From Bradyrhizobium sp. WBOS07 (GTDB taxonomy: Bacteria; Pseudomonadota; Alphaproteobacteria; Rhizobiales; Xanthobacteraceae), in assembly GCF_024585165.1 (NCBI RefSeq), contig NZ_CP029008.1, positions 3,596,001 to 3,660,000 on the forward strand: 64,000 nucleotides of DNA. Direction: 5' to 3'. Of this stretch, positions 1 through 8,593 are shown piece by piece (within the stretch, counting starts at the first letter, position 1; the number at the start of each line of letters is the position of its first letter). Below the pieces are notes generated by a model. It was not told the origin of the DNA. It did no database searches and saw only the letters and a list, made by a program, of their open reading frames with translations. Position numbers and translations under genes: made by a program.

Positions 1-405
1 TTCGGCCGCCGCCGCCACTGCCTTCGCGGTCGAGGGCTTGGACGTGGGCGCGGCGACCGCTTCCGGATTGGTGACGGGGCGCGCGGCGATCGCGATCTTG
101 GACAGGCGCCGCACCACGTTGTCGGCTTCGCCGAGCTGCTTGTAGAGCTGGTCCGACATCTGCGTCGCCGCGGCGAGCTGGCTGCCGAGATTCTCGTTGA
201 CGTCGCGCACCGCTAGCTTCAGCCCGCCGATCGCGCGCTCGGCGATCTCGGTTGCGGTGATCAATTCGCCGATCACCGCCTTCAGCGAATGCTCGTCCGC
301 CTTCAGCCGCGTCAGGCGCTTGTTGAGCATGACGCAGTAGACGATCGTCAGCATCAGCAGGATAGCCACCAGCGTCTCGATCGCCATTCCCAGGGAGTGG
401 TTCAT
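1..405 (-). CDS. DUF6468 domain-containing flagellar-locus protein (partial, 3' end outside window)
   Basis: The reading frame starts at the ATG at 403-405 and runs off the left edge, so only about 135 N-terminal residues are visible. The protein opens with one membrane segment (about residues 5-25, leucine/isoleucine/valine-rich). A charged, probably coiled-coil stretch follows (KRLTRLKADEHSLKAVIGEL) and then an Ala/Pro/Lys-rich linker. This matches the DUF6468 family that sits beside fliM in Bradyrhizobium and relatives. The start overlaps the fliM stop as ATGA, so it is translated with fliM and probably acts at the basal body. No biochemical role is known to me; the family name rests on context and architecture. 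Confidence 0.7.
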   Translation of the reverse strand, partial: MNHSLGMAIETLVAILLMLTIVYCVMLNKRLTRLKADEHSLKAVIGELITATEIAERAIGGLKLAVRDVNENLGSQLAAATQMSDQLYKQLGEADNVVRRLSKIAIAARPVTNPEAVAAPTSKPSTAKAVAAAAE

Positions 406-1604
406 GGGGCCTCCATCATCTTGTTCTGCTCGTCCACCTTCTCGAACATCGCAAGTGTCGTGCTTGGCTTGCGCAAGGGTTTCGTCACGCGGATCGCGAC
501 GCGGTCGCCGACCCGGCCCATCCGCCCCTCGGTCAGCGTGACGTCGCCGCAGCGCACGGTGACGTTGGCGTCGGCGCGCATGTCCAGCGGCAGCGTGTCG
601 CCGACCTTGAGCCGCATCAGCTGCTTGAGCGGGATGTCGGCCTCGTAGAGCACGGCATCGACGGCGATCTCGGCCTGCACGATCTCGGTGGCGAAATGGC
701 CTTCCCAGACCGGGTCGCGGCCGAATTTTTCGCCCATGAACATCTGGAGCAGGACGCCCCGGATCGGCTCGATGGTCGCATAGGGCAGCAGCAGCTCGAT
801 GTTGCCGCCGCGGTCTTCCATGTCGATGCGCAGGCGCACCAGGATCGCGGCATTGGCGGGACGGCTGATCGCGGCGAAACGCGGATTGGTCTCGAGCCGG
901 TCGATCGTGAATGTCACCGGCGACAGCGGCCGGAACGCCTGCTCGGCGTCGGCCAGCACCACCTCGACCAGCCGCTTCACCAGCTCGGTCTCGATCGTGG
1001 TGTAGGGCCGGCCTTCGATGCGGAGCTGGCTGGTGCCGCGGCGTCCGCCGAGCAGCACGTCGATCATCGAATAGATCAGGTTGGAATCGACCGTCGCCAT
1101 GCCGAAGTTTTCCCACTCCTCGGCCTTGAAGACGGTCAGGACGGCGGGCAGCGGGATCGAGTTCATGTAGTCGCCGAAGCGCACCGAGGTGATGCGGTCG
1201 AGCGAGACTTCGACGTTGTCGGAGGTGAAATTGCGCAGGGACGTGGTCATCAACCGCACCAGGCGGTCGAAGACGATTTCGAGCATCGGCAGACGCTCGT
1301 AGGAGACCATCGCCGAATCGATGATGGCGCGAATGCCGGAATGGTCGTCGAGCGTGACGTCGCCGACGGTGAAGCCGAGGAGATTGTCGATCTCCTCCTG
1401 CGACAGAACCCGCTCGCCGGAGTTCTTGCCGCTGCCGAGATCGCGGCTGCCGTCCTCGACCATGGCGGCCCATTGCAGGGCCATGGTCTCCGACAGCTCG
1501 TTTTCGGCAGCAGCCTTTGCGGCCTCCGCGGGATCCTCGGAATCGAGCGACGCCTCCCATTGGGCGGCAATCGCATCCTGGTCCATTTGCTCGTTGCCGG
1601 CCAT
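402..1604 (-). CDS. fliM: flagellar motor switch protein FliM
   Basis: FliM is the C-ring protein that binds CheY-P and passes the switching signal to FliG and FliN. The 400-residue product carries the conserved LSQEEIDNLLGF segment near residue 67, the FliM core with YERLPMLEIVFDRLVRLM around 100, and a C-terminal SpoA/CheC-like domain (about 320-390). In enterobacteria the EIDxLL motif lies at the extreme N-terminus. Here about 65 residues precede it, holding two similar Q-W motifs (AAQWEASL near 14, ALQWAAMV near 44). It lies downstream of fliL (30 nt gap) and is coupled by ATGA to the DUF6468 gene. Identification is confident; the role of the extension is open. Confidence 0.95.
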   Translation of the reverse strand: MAGNEQMDQDAIAAQWEASLDSEDPAEAAKAAAENELSETMALQWAAMVEDGSRDLGSGKNSGERVLSQEEIDNLLGFTVGDVTLDDHSGIRAIIDSAMVSYERLPMLEIVFDRLVRLMTTSLRNFTSDNVEVSLDRITSVRFGDYMNSIPLPAVLTVFKAEEWENFGMATVDSNLIYSMIDVLLGGRRGTSQLRIEGRPYTTIETELVKRLVEVVLADAEQAFRPLSPVTFTIDRLETNPRFAAISRPANAAILVRLRIDMEDRGGNIELLLPYATIEPIRGVLLQMFMGEKFGRDPVWEGHFATEIVQAEIAVDAVLYEADIPLKQLMRLKVGDTLPLDMRADANVTVRCGDVTLTEGRMGRVGDRVAIRVTKPLRKPSTTLAMFEKVDEQNKMMEAP

Positions 1605-1634
1605 GGCGCTAGTCCGTTGCCTCCCGCAGCGCCA

Positions 1635-2135
1635 TCACTGAACCACGACTTCCTTGAACAGCACCGCGCTGACCTGGATCGGGGCGACCGCGGCGTTGAC
1701 GCGCTTGGTCAGCTCCTCCTTGAGGCGGAAGATGCCGGCGGACCCGTTGAGGTCGGAGGGGCGCAGCTCGCGCACATAGGTCTGGAAGATGTCGGTGACG
1801 CGCGGCATCGTCGGCTTGATCGCCTCGATCTGCTTCTCTTCCTTCAGCTCCAGCACGATCTTCAGCCGCAGATATTGCACGCGCTCGCCGGGCGAACCGG
1901 CGAGGTTGACCATCAGGTCGGGGACGTCGACGAAGGCCGGCGGCTTCGGCGGCGGCGCGGCCTCGGCATGGTGCTCGGCATCGCCGTGACGGAAGAAGAA
2001 GAACCAGGTCGCAGCACCGCCGCCGAGGATGGCGAGCACGCCGACGGCCATGATGATGAGCTTGAGCTTGTTCTTCGGCGGAGCGCCTTCGGTGCCCTCA
2101 CCGGCTGCGCCGCCTTCCGCTTCGTTCTCTGCCAT
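1635..2135 (-). CDS. fliL: flagellar basal body-associated protein FliL
   Basis: FliL is an inner-membrane protein that surrounds the stator and supports motor torque. The 166-residue product has an acidic/Gly-rich cytoplasmic start, a single membrane segment (about residues 27-48: LIIMAVGVLAILGGGAATWF), an Ala/Pro/His linker, and the periplasmic FliL domain beginning VDVPDLMVNLAG and ending in ALLFKEVVVQ-like sequence. Length and layout are normal for the family. It is first in a fliL-fliM-DUF6468 minus-strand unit divergent from flgF. I see no sigma-54 box for this direction. A 13-bp match to the fliC2 upstream region lies about 175 nt upstream, near 2306-2318. Confidence 0.93.
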   Translation of the reverse strand: MAENEAEGGAAGEGTEGAPPKNKLKLIIMAVGVLAILGGGAATWFFFFRHGDAEHHAEAAPPPKPPAFVDVPDLMVNLAGSPGERVQYLRLKIVLELKEEKQIEAIKPTMPRVTDIFQTYVRELRPSDLNGSAGIFRLKEELTKRVNAAVAPIQVSAVLFKEVVVQ

Positions 2136-2386
2136 GGTCGCCGCGCCCGGATTTCTAAAAGGGGTCGAAAGAGCGAAGGCTCAAGACAGTGACGCGATAC
2201 AAATGCCCCGGCGCAATGCGCTCCTTTTCATGGCAAACGCTACGGTAATAATGGTTAACGGAATCTTTCGATCGGGCTCGCGCTAGGAAAAATCTGCCGG
2301 GCAGACATGGCTAACAGAACCTTTCTGCCGCCCTCCCGCGCCCCTCGAAAATCGACAAGACATTGAAATCGCAAATTTTTCCAGGT

Positions 2387-2402
2387 TGGCACGGCTTTCG
2401 CT
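2387..2402 (+). promoter_or_regulatory. sigma-54 (-24/-12) promoter for flgF-flgG-flgA-flgH
   Basis: TGGCACGGCTTTCGCT has the RpoN layout: GG at 2388-2389 and GC at 2400-2401 with exactly 10 nt between. It departs from consensus only at TCGC for TTGC. It lies about 110 nt before the flgF start, the first gene of the plus-strand run. The same spacing recurs upstream of flgI and flgE, which supports a shared hook-basal-body regulon. Confidence 0.75.
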
Positions 2403-2512
2403 GAGAAAGGGCCGAGACCCACCGGTTTGGGAGAACCTGAAGGTCTCGTTCACGGGGTCGGCCAAGGCGCTTGGGAGAGCGAGATGGCGGATCCACTCAG
2501 GGGAGATTTCCG

Positions 2513-3274
2513 ATGCAGAACGCGCTTCTGATCGGGTTGTCACGGCAGATGACGTTGGAACGGCAGATGGATGTCATCGCCAACAACGTCGCCAATGCCA
2601 ACACCAACGGCTTCAAGGCCGACCATTCGCTGTTCGAGGAGTATCTCAACTCGAACGCGCGTGAGGACAATTTCATCGGCGCCGACCGCCGCGTCTCCTA
2701 TGTGCAGGACCGCGGCACCTTCCGCGACGTCGGCCCGGGGCCGATGGAGATGACCAAGAACCCGCTCGACCTGGCGATCACCGGCGACGCCTATTTTGCA
2801 GTGCAGGTCAATGGTGCCGAGCGCTACACACGCGACGGCAAGTTCTCGCTCAACTCGACCGGCCAGCTCGTCACCTCCGACGGCAACCTCGTGCTTGGAA
2901 CCGGCGGCCCGATCACCTTCCAGCCGACCGATCACGACATCAACATCGCGCCCGACGGCACCATCACGGTGCTCGAAGGCACCGCCAGGAACGATTCGAT
3001 CCGCGGCAAGATCAAGATGGTGGCGTTCGACGATCCGGCCAAGCTGACCAAGCTCGGCGCCAATCTCTACGACACCGGCCGAGCGACCCTGCAGCCCGCC
3101 ACCAAGTCCACCGTGGAGCAGGGCTACGTCGAGAAGTCGAACGTGAATTCGGTCATCGAGATGACCCGCATGGTCGAGGTCATGCGCAGCTACAGCGCCG
3201 TCGCCAACCTGCTCCAGCAGCAGAGCGACCTCCACAAATCGGCGATCGAAAGACTCGCCGACGTTCCGGCCTGA
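2513..3274 (+). CDS. flgF: flagellar proximal rod protein FlgF
   Basis: FlgF builds the proximal rod of the basal body. The 253-residue product begins MQNALLIGLSRQMTLERQMDVIANNVANANTNGFKA, the rod/hook N-terminal signature, and ends in the helical MVEVMRSYSAVANLL motif shared by the axial family. The ATG at 2513 was chosen over in-frame codons further upstream because a GGGGAG ribosome site sits at about 2500-2505 and homologous rod proteins start here. It is first in flgF-flgG-flgA-flgH with a 16-nt gap to flgG. Expression is probably RpoN-dependent from the box at 2387. Confidence 0.95.
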   Translation: MQNALLIGLSRQMTLERQMDVIANNVANANTNGFKADHSLFEEYLNSNAREDNFIGADRRVSYVQDRGTFRDVGPGPMEMTKNPLDLAITGDAYFAVQVNGAERYTRDGKFSLNSTGQLVTSDGNLVLGTGGPITFQPTDHDINIAPDGTITVLEGTARNDSIRGKIKMVAFDDPAKLTKLGANLYDTGRATLQPATKSTVEQGYVEKSNVNSVIEMTRMVEVMRSYSAVANLLQQQSDLHKSAIERLADVPA

Positions 3275-3290
3275 TTGAGGGAGAACTGAG

Positions 3291-4079
3291 ATGCAGGCAC
3301 TTCACACCGCAGCGACCGGAATGGCGGCACAGGAACTCAACGTTCAGGTGATCTCCAACAACATCGCCAACCTGCGCACCACCGGCTTCAAGAAGCAGAC
3401 CGCGGCGTTCCAGGACCTGATCTACGAACACGTGCGCCGCGTCGGCGCGCAGGCCTCGGACCAGGGCACCATCCTGCCCGTCGGCGTCGACATCGGCGGC
3501 GGCGTCAAGACCGTCGGCACGCCGCGCAGCATGACCCAGGGCACGCTGTCGCAGACCGGCAACGATCTCGACCTCGCGATGTCCGGGGAAGGCTTCTTCA
3601 AGATTCTGATGCCCGACGGCACCTACCAGTACACCCGCGACGGCACCTTCCAGATGGACAATCAGGGCCGCGTCGTCACCGCGCAGGGCAACCCGGTGCA
3701 GCCGACCATCACGATCCCGAACAACGCGTCCGGCATCAGCGTGAGCGAGCAGGGCCAGGTCTCGGTGACGCTGCCGGGCTCCTCGACCTCCTCGATCGTC
3801 GGCCAGATCGGCGTGACCCGCTTCATCAACAAAGCGGGCCTGCAGCCGGTCGGCAGCAACCAGTTCACCGAGACGCCCTCGTCCGGCCCGCCGCAGGACG
3901 GCACCGCGAATTCCGAGGGCTACGGCAAGATCACGCAAGGCAGCCTCGAGCAGGCCAATGTCGACGTGGTCTCCGAGATGAGCGACCTGATCGCCGCCCA
4001 GCGCGCCTACGAGATGAACGCCAAGGTGATCAGCGCCGCCGACCAGATGATGCAATCGACCACGGCGCTGTTCCGCTGA
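3291..4079 (+). CDS. flgG: flagellar distal rod protein FlgG
   Basis: FlgG forms the distal rod that crosses the P and L rings. The 262-residue product starts MQALHTAATGMAAQELNV, carries the SNNIANLRTTGFKKQ rod motif at about residues 19-33, and ends in the conserved IAAQRAYEMNAKVISAADQMM helix. Length equals the enterobacterial protein (about 260). A GAGGGAGAA ribosome site precedes the ATG. The following flgA begins 15 nt after the stop, consistent with one transcript. Confidence 0.97.
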   Translation: MQALHTAATGMAAQELNVQVISNNIANLRTTGFKKQTAAFQDLIYEHVRRVGAQASDQGTILPVGVDIGGGVKTVGTPRSMTQGTLSQTGNDLDLAMSGEGFFKILMPDGTYQYTRDGTFQMDNQGRVVTAQGNPVQPTITIPNNASGISVSEQGQVSVTLPGSSTSSIVGQIGVTRFINKAGLQPVGSNQFTETPSSGPPQDGTANSEGYGKITQGSLEQANVDVVSEMSDLIAAQRAYEMNAKVISAADQMMQSTTALFR

Positions 4080-4093
4080 GGCCAACTGAAGCA

Positions 4094-5233
4094 ATGACGA
4101 TGATCCGCACCACTCTCGCCACCATCTCCGCCCTGCTCGCGCTGGCCCTGCCGGCCGCGGCCGCGGACGACTTCATCGCCGCCCCGGCGCTGCGCGCGAG
4201 CGTCAGCGTGACCTCGGACGTGGTTCGGGTCGGCGATCTCATCGACAATGCCGGATCGGCCGCGACGATCCCGGTCTACCGCTCGCCCGATCTCGGCACC
4301 ACCGGCACGCTGACCGTCGGCCAGGTGCTGTCGGTGCTCCGCGCCAAGCAGGTGATCGGCGTGATGACCGGCGACATCAAGGAAGTCCACGTCACGCGCC
4401 TCTCCCGCACGCTCGCGGGCAAGGATATCGAAAGCGCGGTCGCCTCGGCGCTCGAGCGCCGCTTCGGCCTCGGCGATGCCGCCAACATCACCATCACCTT
4501 CGACCGCGCCGTCACCGAGATGCGGTTGGACGCCGCCTACAGCGGTGCGCTGCAGCCGGTCGCAACCCGCTACGATGCCCGCAGCGGCCGCTTCGACGTC
4601 GCCTTCGAGATCGCCAACGACAACAATCCGATCCCGACCAAGCTGCGCTTCGCCGGTACCGCGATCGAGACGGTCGAAGTGGCCGTGCTGACGCGCGACA
4701 TCGACCGTGCCGACGTGCTGAAGTCCTCCGACATCGCGCTGGAGCGCCGGCCGAAGGCCGAGGTCACCGGCGAGCCGGCTTCGCGCGAGCGCAGCGTCGG
4801 CATGCAGCTGCGTCGGGCGATGCGGGCAGGCATGCCGCTTCGCGCCGCCGACATCGTCAAGCCCGACTTCGTGGTGCGCGACCAGAGCGTGACCATCATT
4901 TTTCAGGCGCCTGGCCTCTATCTCACCACGCGCGGCAAGGCGATCGAGAGCGGCGCCGATGGCGACACCGTCAGCGTGCTCAATCTGCATTCCAAGCGCA
5001 CGCTGACCGGGGTAGTCACCGGCCGCGGCCAGGTGACGATCCAGGGCGCGAGCCAGTCGGCGCCGATGGCGCCGGCGGTCGACCAGACCTCCTCGCTCCG
5101 GCGCGACGAGACGCCGGCCCCCGTCGACACCGCAGCTCTCCTCCGGAACCTGGTGCAGGCCCCCGCCTCGCCGGCCCAGATCGCAGAAGCCCAAACCCCG
5201 CAAGCTCGCGTCTCGCAAGCTCAAGCCAAGTAA
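4094..5233 (+). CDS. flgA: flagellar P-ring assembly chaperone FlgA
   Basis: FlgA is the periplasmic chaperone needed for FlgI polymerisation into the P ring. The 379-residue product has a Sec signal peptide (about residues 1-23, TTLATISALLALALPAAAA) and SAF-type domain features (ARDIDRADVLKSSDIALERRP-like, then RAMRAGMPLRAADIVKPDFVVRDQSVTIIF). It is longer than the roughly 220-residue E. coli protein, as is usual in alphaproteobacteria, and has an extra Ala/Pro/Gln-rich C-terminal tail of about 60 residues. It is placed between flgG and flgH. ATG codons at 4094 and 4100 are both possible starts. Confidence 0.93.
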   Translation: MTMIRTTLATISALLALALPAAAADDFIAAPALRASVSVTSDVVRVGDLIDNAGSAATIPVYRSPDLGTTGTLTVGQVLSVLRAKQVIGVMTGDIKEVHVTRLSRTLAGKDIESAVASALERRFGLGDAANITITFDRAVTEMRLDAAYSGALQPVATRYDARSGRFDVAFEIANDNNPIPTKLRFAGTAIETVEVAVLTRDIDRADVLKSSDIALERRPKAEVTGEPASRERSVGMQLRRAMRAGMPLRAADIVKPDFVVRDQSVTIIFQAPGLYLTTRGKAIESGADGDTVSVLNLHSKRTLTGVVTGRGQVTIQGASQSAPMAPAVDQTSSLRRDETPAPVDTAALLRNLVQAPASPAQIAEAQTPQARVSQAQAK

Positions 5234-5242
5234 GAGTTCGTC

Positions 5243-6007
5243 ATGTCCGCTTTCAGTCCGGCTTTCCGTCTTCGTCGCATCGCGATCTCTGCCCTGCTGC
5301 TCGCCTCCTGCGCGCTGGGCGGCTGCTCCTCGATCGATCGCCTGTCGCAGATCGGCGAGCAACCGAAGCTGTCGGCGATCGAGAATCCGACGGCACAGCC
5401 CGGTTACAAGCCGGTGCAGATGCCGATGCCGAAGCCGGAAGTCGCCTCCTACAATCCGAACTCGCTGTGGCGCAACGGCAGCCGCGCCTTCTTCAAGGAC
5501 CAGCGCGCCCGCCAGGTCGGCGACCTCCTGACCGTGACCGTGAACATCACGGACAAGGCCAACATCGAGAACGACACCTCGCGCAGCCGCACCAACAAGG
5601 AAGATTCGGGCATCACCGACTTCATCGGCGCGAAGACGCTGGGCACGCAGGCGCAGAAGGTCCTGCCGGGCCGCATCCTGACCGCCGACTCGACCTCATC
5701 GAGCGAGGGCAAGGGCAGCGTCGACCGCAAGGAAGCCTTGCAGACCAACGTCGCCGCCGTGGTCACCCAGGTGCTGCCGAACGGCAACCTGGTCGTCGAA
5801 GGCAAGCAGGAGATCCGCGTCAACTTCGAAATTCGCGAGCTGATCGTGGCCGGCATCGTGCGCCCCGAGGACATCCAGAGCGACAACACCATCGATTCCA
5901 CCAAGATTGCCCAGGCCCGCATCGCCTATGGCGGCCGCGGCCAGATCATGGACGTGCAGCAGCCGCGCTACGGCCAGCAGGTCATGGACGTGCTGCTGCC
6001 CTTCTAA
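5243..6007 (+). CDS. flgH: flagellar L-ring lipoprotein FlgH
   Basis: FlgH forms the outer-membrane L ring. The 254-residue product has a lipoprotein signal with two candidate lipoboxes, LASC (Cys23) and LGGC (Cys28). It has the family core SLWRNGSRAFFKDQRARQVGDLLTV, the VDRKEALQTNVAAVVTQVLPNGNLVVEG stretch, and a C-terminus ending in QQVMDVLLPF. Length is close to the usual 230-250. It closes the flgF-flgG-flgA-flgH run, 9 nt after flgA. The downstream region holds a REP-like inverted repeat rather than a classic U-tract terminator. Confidence 0.96.
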   Translation: MSAFSPAFRLRRIAISALLLASCALGGCSSIDRLSQIGEQPKLSAIENPTAQPGYKPVQMPMPKPEVASYNPNSLWRNGSRAFFKDQRARQVGDLLTVTVNITDKANIENDTSRSRTNKEDSGITDFIGAKTLGTQAQKVLPGRILTADSTSSSEGKGSVDRKEALQTNVAAVVTQVLPNGNLVVEGKQEIRVNFEIRELIVAGIVRPEDIQSDNTIDSTKIAQARIAYGGRGQIMDVQQPRYGQQVMDVLLPF

Positions 6008-6174
6008 GCCTCTTCAAGAGCTCCCACATCGTGTTCGTGAACTTAAGGCGCGAACGACGATGTACGACGCGGCCTCCGGTAGCTCCCCTGCCGGAGGCCG
6101 CATGTACTTTGGGCGGTGTGCCATAGCGGCCACGGGTCAGATCGCCATTGCAGCGAGATCGCTGCTCAACCAGT

Positions 6175-6252
6175 GTCATTGCGAGCGCAGCGAAGCAATC
6201 CAGGCTGCCGCCGCGGAAGGATTCTGGATTGCTTCGCTGCGCTCGCAATGAC
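6175..6252. repeat. REP-like palindromic element (28-bp perfect arms)
   Basis: Arms at 6175-6202 and 6225-6252 are exact reverse complements (beginning GTCATTGCGAGCGCAGCGAA) around a 22-nt loop. It lies between the converging ends of flgH and the hydratase gene. A diverged relative lies at 50789-50877, so this is a dispersed intergenic repeat and not only a terminator. Confidence 0.85.
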
Positions 6253-6270
6253 GGCGGAGGGACCGCGTCC

Positions 6271-7050
6271 TCACGTAAACTCCGCCTCCACCGTGCCCAG
6301 CCCGTCCAGCTCCATCCGCACCTTGTCGCCGGCCTTGAGCCAGAGCGTCTTGACCAGGCTGCCCGTCAGCACGAGTTGCCCCGCGTGAAGACCCTTGCCT
6401 TCGGCGGCGAGATGGTTGGCGAGCCAGGCGAGCGCGTTGTGGGGGTGACCGAGCACGTCTGCGCCGGTGCCGTGGCTGACCTCCTCGCCGTTGACGATGG
6501 CGCGGCCCTTGACCGCTTTCAGATCCGGCACGGACGAGCGGGGCACGGACGGCCCGAGCACGCAGCCGGCCGCGAAGAAATCGTCCGCGATCAGCGTCGG
6601 GGCGCCCATGGTCTCCCACTTGACGTAGCGGTCGTCGACGATCTCGATGGCGGGATGATAGGCCTCGACCGCCTCGCCGACCCACTCGGCCGTGAACGGC
6701 GCCTCGCCGGCGGCGAGATCCCGCTTCAGCCGCACCGCGATCTCGCATTCGACGCCGACCCGGACATAGTCGGAGGCGGCCAGCCTGGCGCCGCTGTCAT
6801 GCACGCCCTTCTGGAACACGCCGCCGCCGCAGGGATGCGGGATGCCGATATAGTCCTGCATCACCTGGCTGGTGCAGCCGATCTTGTAGCCGACCTGCGG
6901 CCCGACATGCGCCAGCAGCAGATCGTGCAGCGCGCGCTGGACCTGATAGCCCTCGGCCTCATCCCTGGGCGGACGTTCCAGCGCCGCGAGCGGCGCATGA
7001 TTGCGCCGCGCCAGCGCGATCGCCTTGGCGGCTTCGAGAATCCTGTCCAT
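6271..7050 (-). CDS. 2-keto-4-pentenoate hydratase / fumarylacetoacetate hydrolase-fold protein
   Basis: The family adds water to 2-hydroxypenta-2,4-dienoate-type products of aromatic meta-cleavage, or carries out related hydratase/decarboxylase steps. The 259-residue product has the MhpD-like layout: QVQRALHDLLLAHVGPQVGYKIG near residue 37, the metal-site region RVGVECEIAVRLKRDL near 96 (E-x-E), HPAIEIVDDRY near 131, and GHPHNALAWLANHLAAEGKGLHAGQLVLTGSL near 200. No other meta-cleavage genes are nearby, so the physiological substrate is unknown. It sits between flgH and a PhyH gene on the minus strand and is not part of a flagellar operon. Confidence 0.85.
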   Translation of the reverse strand: MDRILEAAKAIALARRNHAPLAALERPPRDEAEGYQVQRALHDLLLAHVGPQVGYKIGCTSQVMQDYIGIPHPCGGGVFQKGVHDSGARLAASDYVRVGVECEIAVRLKRDLAAGEAPFTAEWVGEAVEAYHPAIEIVDDRYVKWETMGAPTLIADDFFAAGCVLGPSVPRSSVPDLKAVKGRAIVNGEEVSHGTGADVLGHPHNALAWLANHLAAEGKGLHAGQLVLTGSLVKTLWLKAGDKVRMELDGLGTVEAEFT

Positions 7051-7493
7051 CGGCGCCGCCTCCCACGCTACGCATTCAATGGCGGCACTTCAGCATTCCC
7101 GCCCGGGCATGACAAGCGCAGGTCGGCGCTCGTCCGGTCGATGACGGGACGCTCGCCCCGCTTAAGGAAATATTGAGTTGGTCAGGTCTTTATGGAGCCA
7201 CGCGCCCGCCCTACGCGCGGCAGAGACCCTGATTGCAGCGATGCGTGAAGCCGCTGCGCCGCCGTCTCAAGATGCCGGTCGATCCCCTTGATGCGACTCG
7301 CAAAACGTCCCGCGCCTGACGTGAAGGCTTTCTCTCATGCGAATTCACGTGAGCACGGAGGATTCGACTCTAGCCCATTGATTGCGATTCATTTTTTGCG
7401 ATCTCTGCAATATCCCTGGCAATCGGTCCCCACGACCATCGCGTTGTGGCGCAGGAACGCGCCACAACGCCAAGTGCAACGGCATCGCCTCCG
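7051..7493. other. intergenic stretch with one strong hairpin
   Basis: About 440 nt with no convincing gene; short frames here lack ribosome sites and family features. The clear element is a perfect 12-bp inverted repeat, 7441-7452 against 7459-7470, with loop AGGAAC. It sits 24 nt beyond the stop of the minus-strand PhyH gene and may stop or protect that transcript, but it has no U-tract. Confidence 0.5.
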
Positions 7494-8294
7494 TCAATTG
7501 CGTCCAAGTGCGACGCGGATGGCGACCTCGACCGGCGAGTAATCACCCTCCTTCCGCTCCAGCTGGTAGGGCTCGGCGAGATGCAGCGGCGGCTGCGCCA
7601 GGAAGCGCGGTCGCGTTCCCCGGTGCTTCTGCGCGGCATGAACCAGGAAGGGATGACAGAGATAGACCGTCCCCGCCGCCCCGGTCGCCACCGCAACCGG
7701 GCAATCGGCCCCCATCCGCTCCAGCATCATGTGCGCCCGCCCCGCATCGCCGGCGGGCGCCAGATAGCGCGCCATCGGCAGGTGCGAACCGACCCGGATC
7801 CACGTCGGCGCATCGTCCTCACCGACATCGGAGAACAGGAACAGCAGCAGCAGCGCCCGGCCCCGCGAGGTGACGTTGACGCGCCAGGCCGAGAAATCCT
7901 GCGCCTCGTCCGGGTTGCAGCCCTCGCCGCGAAAGCTGAGATCGACGTGCCAGCCATCGTCGCCCGGATCGTCCGGATGGGGAAAGCGCACCGGAAAGGT
8001 GCCGATATCGCCTCGCGGCCGCCATCGTCCCGGCCCGACGATCTGGTCGAACGCGGCATGCAGCACTGCGGTGTTGATGGCATCCCGGAACGGCGGGCCG
8101 CCATAGTAGGGCAGCCGCACCACGGGCCGGGTCCAGCTTGCGGCGTCGTGCTCGCTGCACGGCAGATCGCGCCACATGATGGCACGCGCCGCCTCGGCCA
8201 GGCCGGGCGGAAAGGCGTTGTCGATCCGAATGAAGCCGTCGCGAATGAATTGGTCGATCTGCGCGTCGTCGAGCGCGCGGGGATTGGCCGTCAT
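7494..8294 (-). CDS. phytanoyl-CoA dioxygenase (PhyH) family protein
   Basis: This is a non-haem Fe(II)/2-oxoglutarate-dependent oxygenase fold; the substrate cannot be told from sequence. With the ATG at 8294 the product is 266 residues and starts MTANPRALDDAQIDQFIRDGFIRIDNAFP, the usual PhyH opening. The iron-site H-x-D is in GWHVDLSF near residue 140. The distal His is in YLCHPFLVHAAQKHRG, followed by an Arg-rich strand (TRPRFLAQPPLHL). The open frame continues upstream to 8504, but that extension is Arg-rich and unlike the family, so it is excluded. It ends 24 nt before the 7441-7470 hairpin. Confidence 0.85.
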   Translation of the reverse strand: MTANPRALDDAQIDQFIRDGFIRIDNAFPPGLAEAARAIMWRDLPCSEHDAASWTRPVVRLPYYGGPPFRDAINTAVLHAAFDQIVGPGRWRPRGDIGTFPVRFPHPDDPGDDGWHVDLSFRGEGCNPDEAQDFSAWRVNVTSRGRALLLLFLFSDVGEDDAPTWIRVGSHLPMARYLAPAGDAGRAHMMLERMGADCPVAVATGAAGTVYLCHPFLVHAAQKHRGTRPRFLAQPPLHLAEPYQLERKEGDYSPVEVAIRVALGRN

Positions 8295-8559
8295 GATGAT
8301 CTCTCGATGTCTCGTCCAGCCCGCATCGTCCGCTCGCTGCGGAACCGGCTGGGGCGATCGGTGGGGAATCCGCAAGTCGCACTTGCGGGACGCAATGCCT
8401 CCGCGGCGGAGGCGCCCTGCGCTCAACCCAGGAAGAAGACCGATGCGATGTCGAGAGTGTAAATCATCATGGCGGCGCGAATCTACGCGCCGCGCAGGCG
8501 ACATTCAAGCGGCAAGCAACAACGCCGGACGCGGCGCGAAACCGCGCACCATCCGCCAC

Positions 8560-8588
8560 GAAATAAAAGAGCCGCATCTCTGCGGCTC
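8560..8588 (-). terminator. intrinsic terminator of dksA
   Basis: An 8-bp stem (GAGCCGCA/TGCGGCTC, 8569-8576 and 8581-8588) with a TCTC loop is followed in the minus direction by CTTTTATTT. It starts 6 nt after the dksA stop. Confidence 0.85.
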
Positions 8589-8593
8589 CGCCT

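Noticed and set aside
2136..2386. a sigma-54 promoter for fliL on the minus strand
   Set aside because: No GG-N10-GC pair with TGGC/TTGC context was found in this direction.
8295..8504. N-terminal extension of the PhyH frame
   Set aside because: The extension is Arg/His-rich and unlike PhyH proteins, whose normal opening begins at the ATG at 8294.
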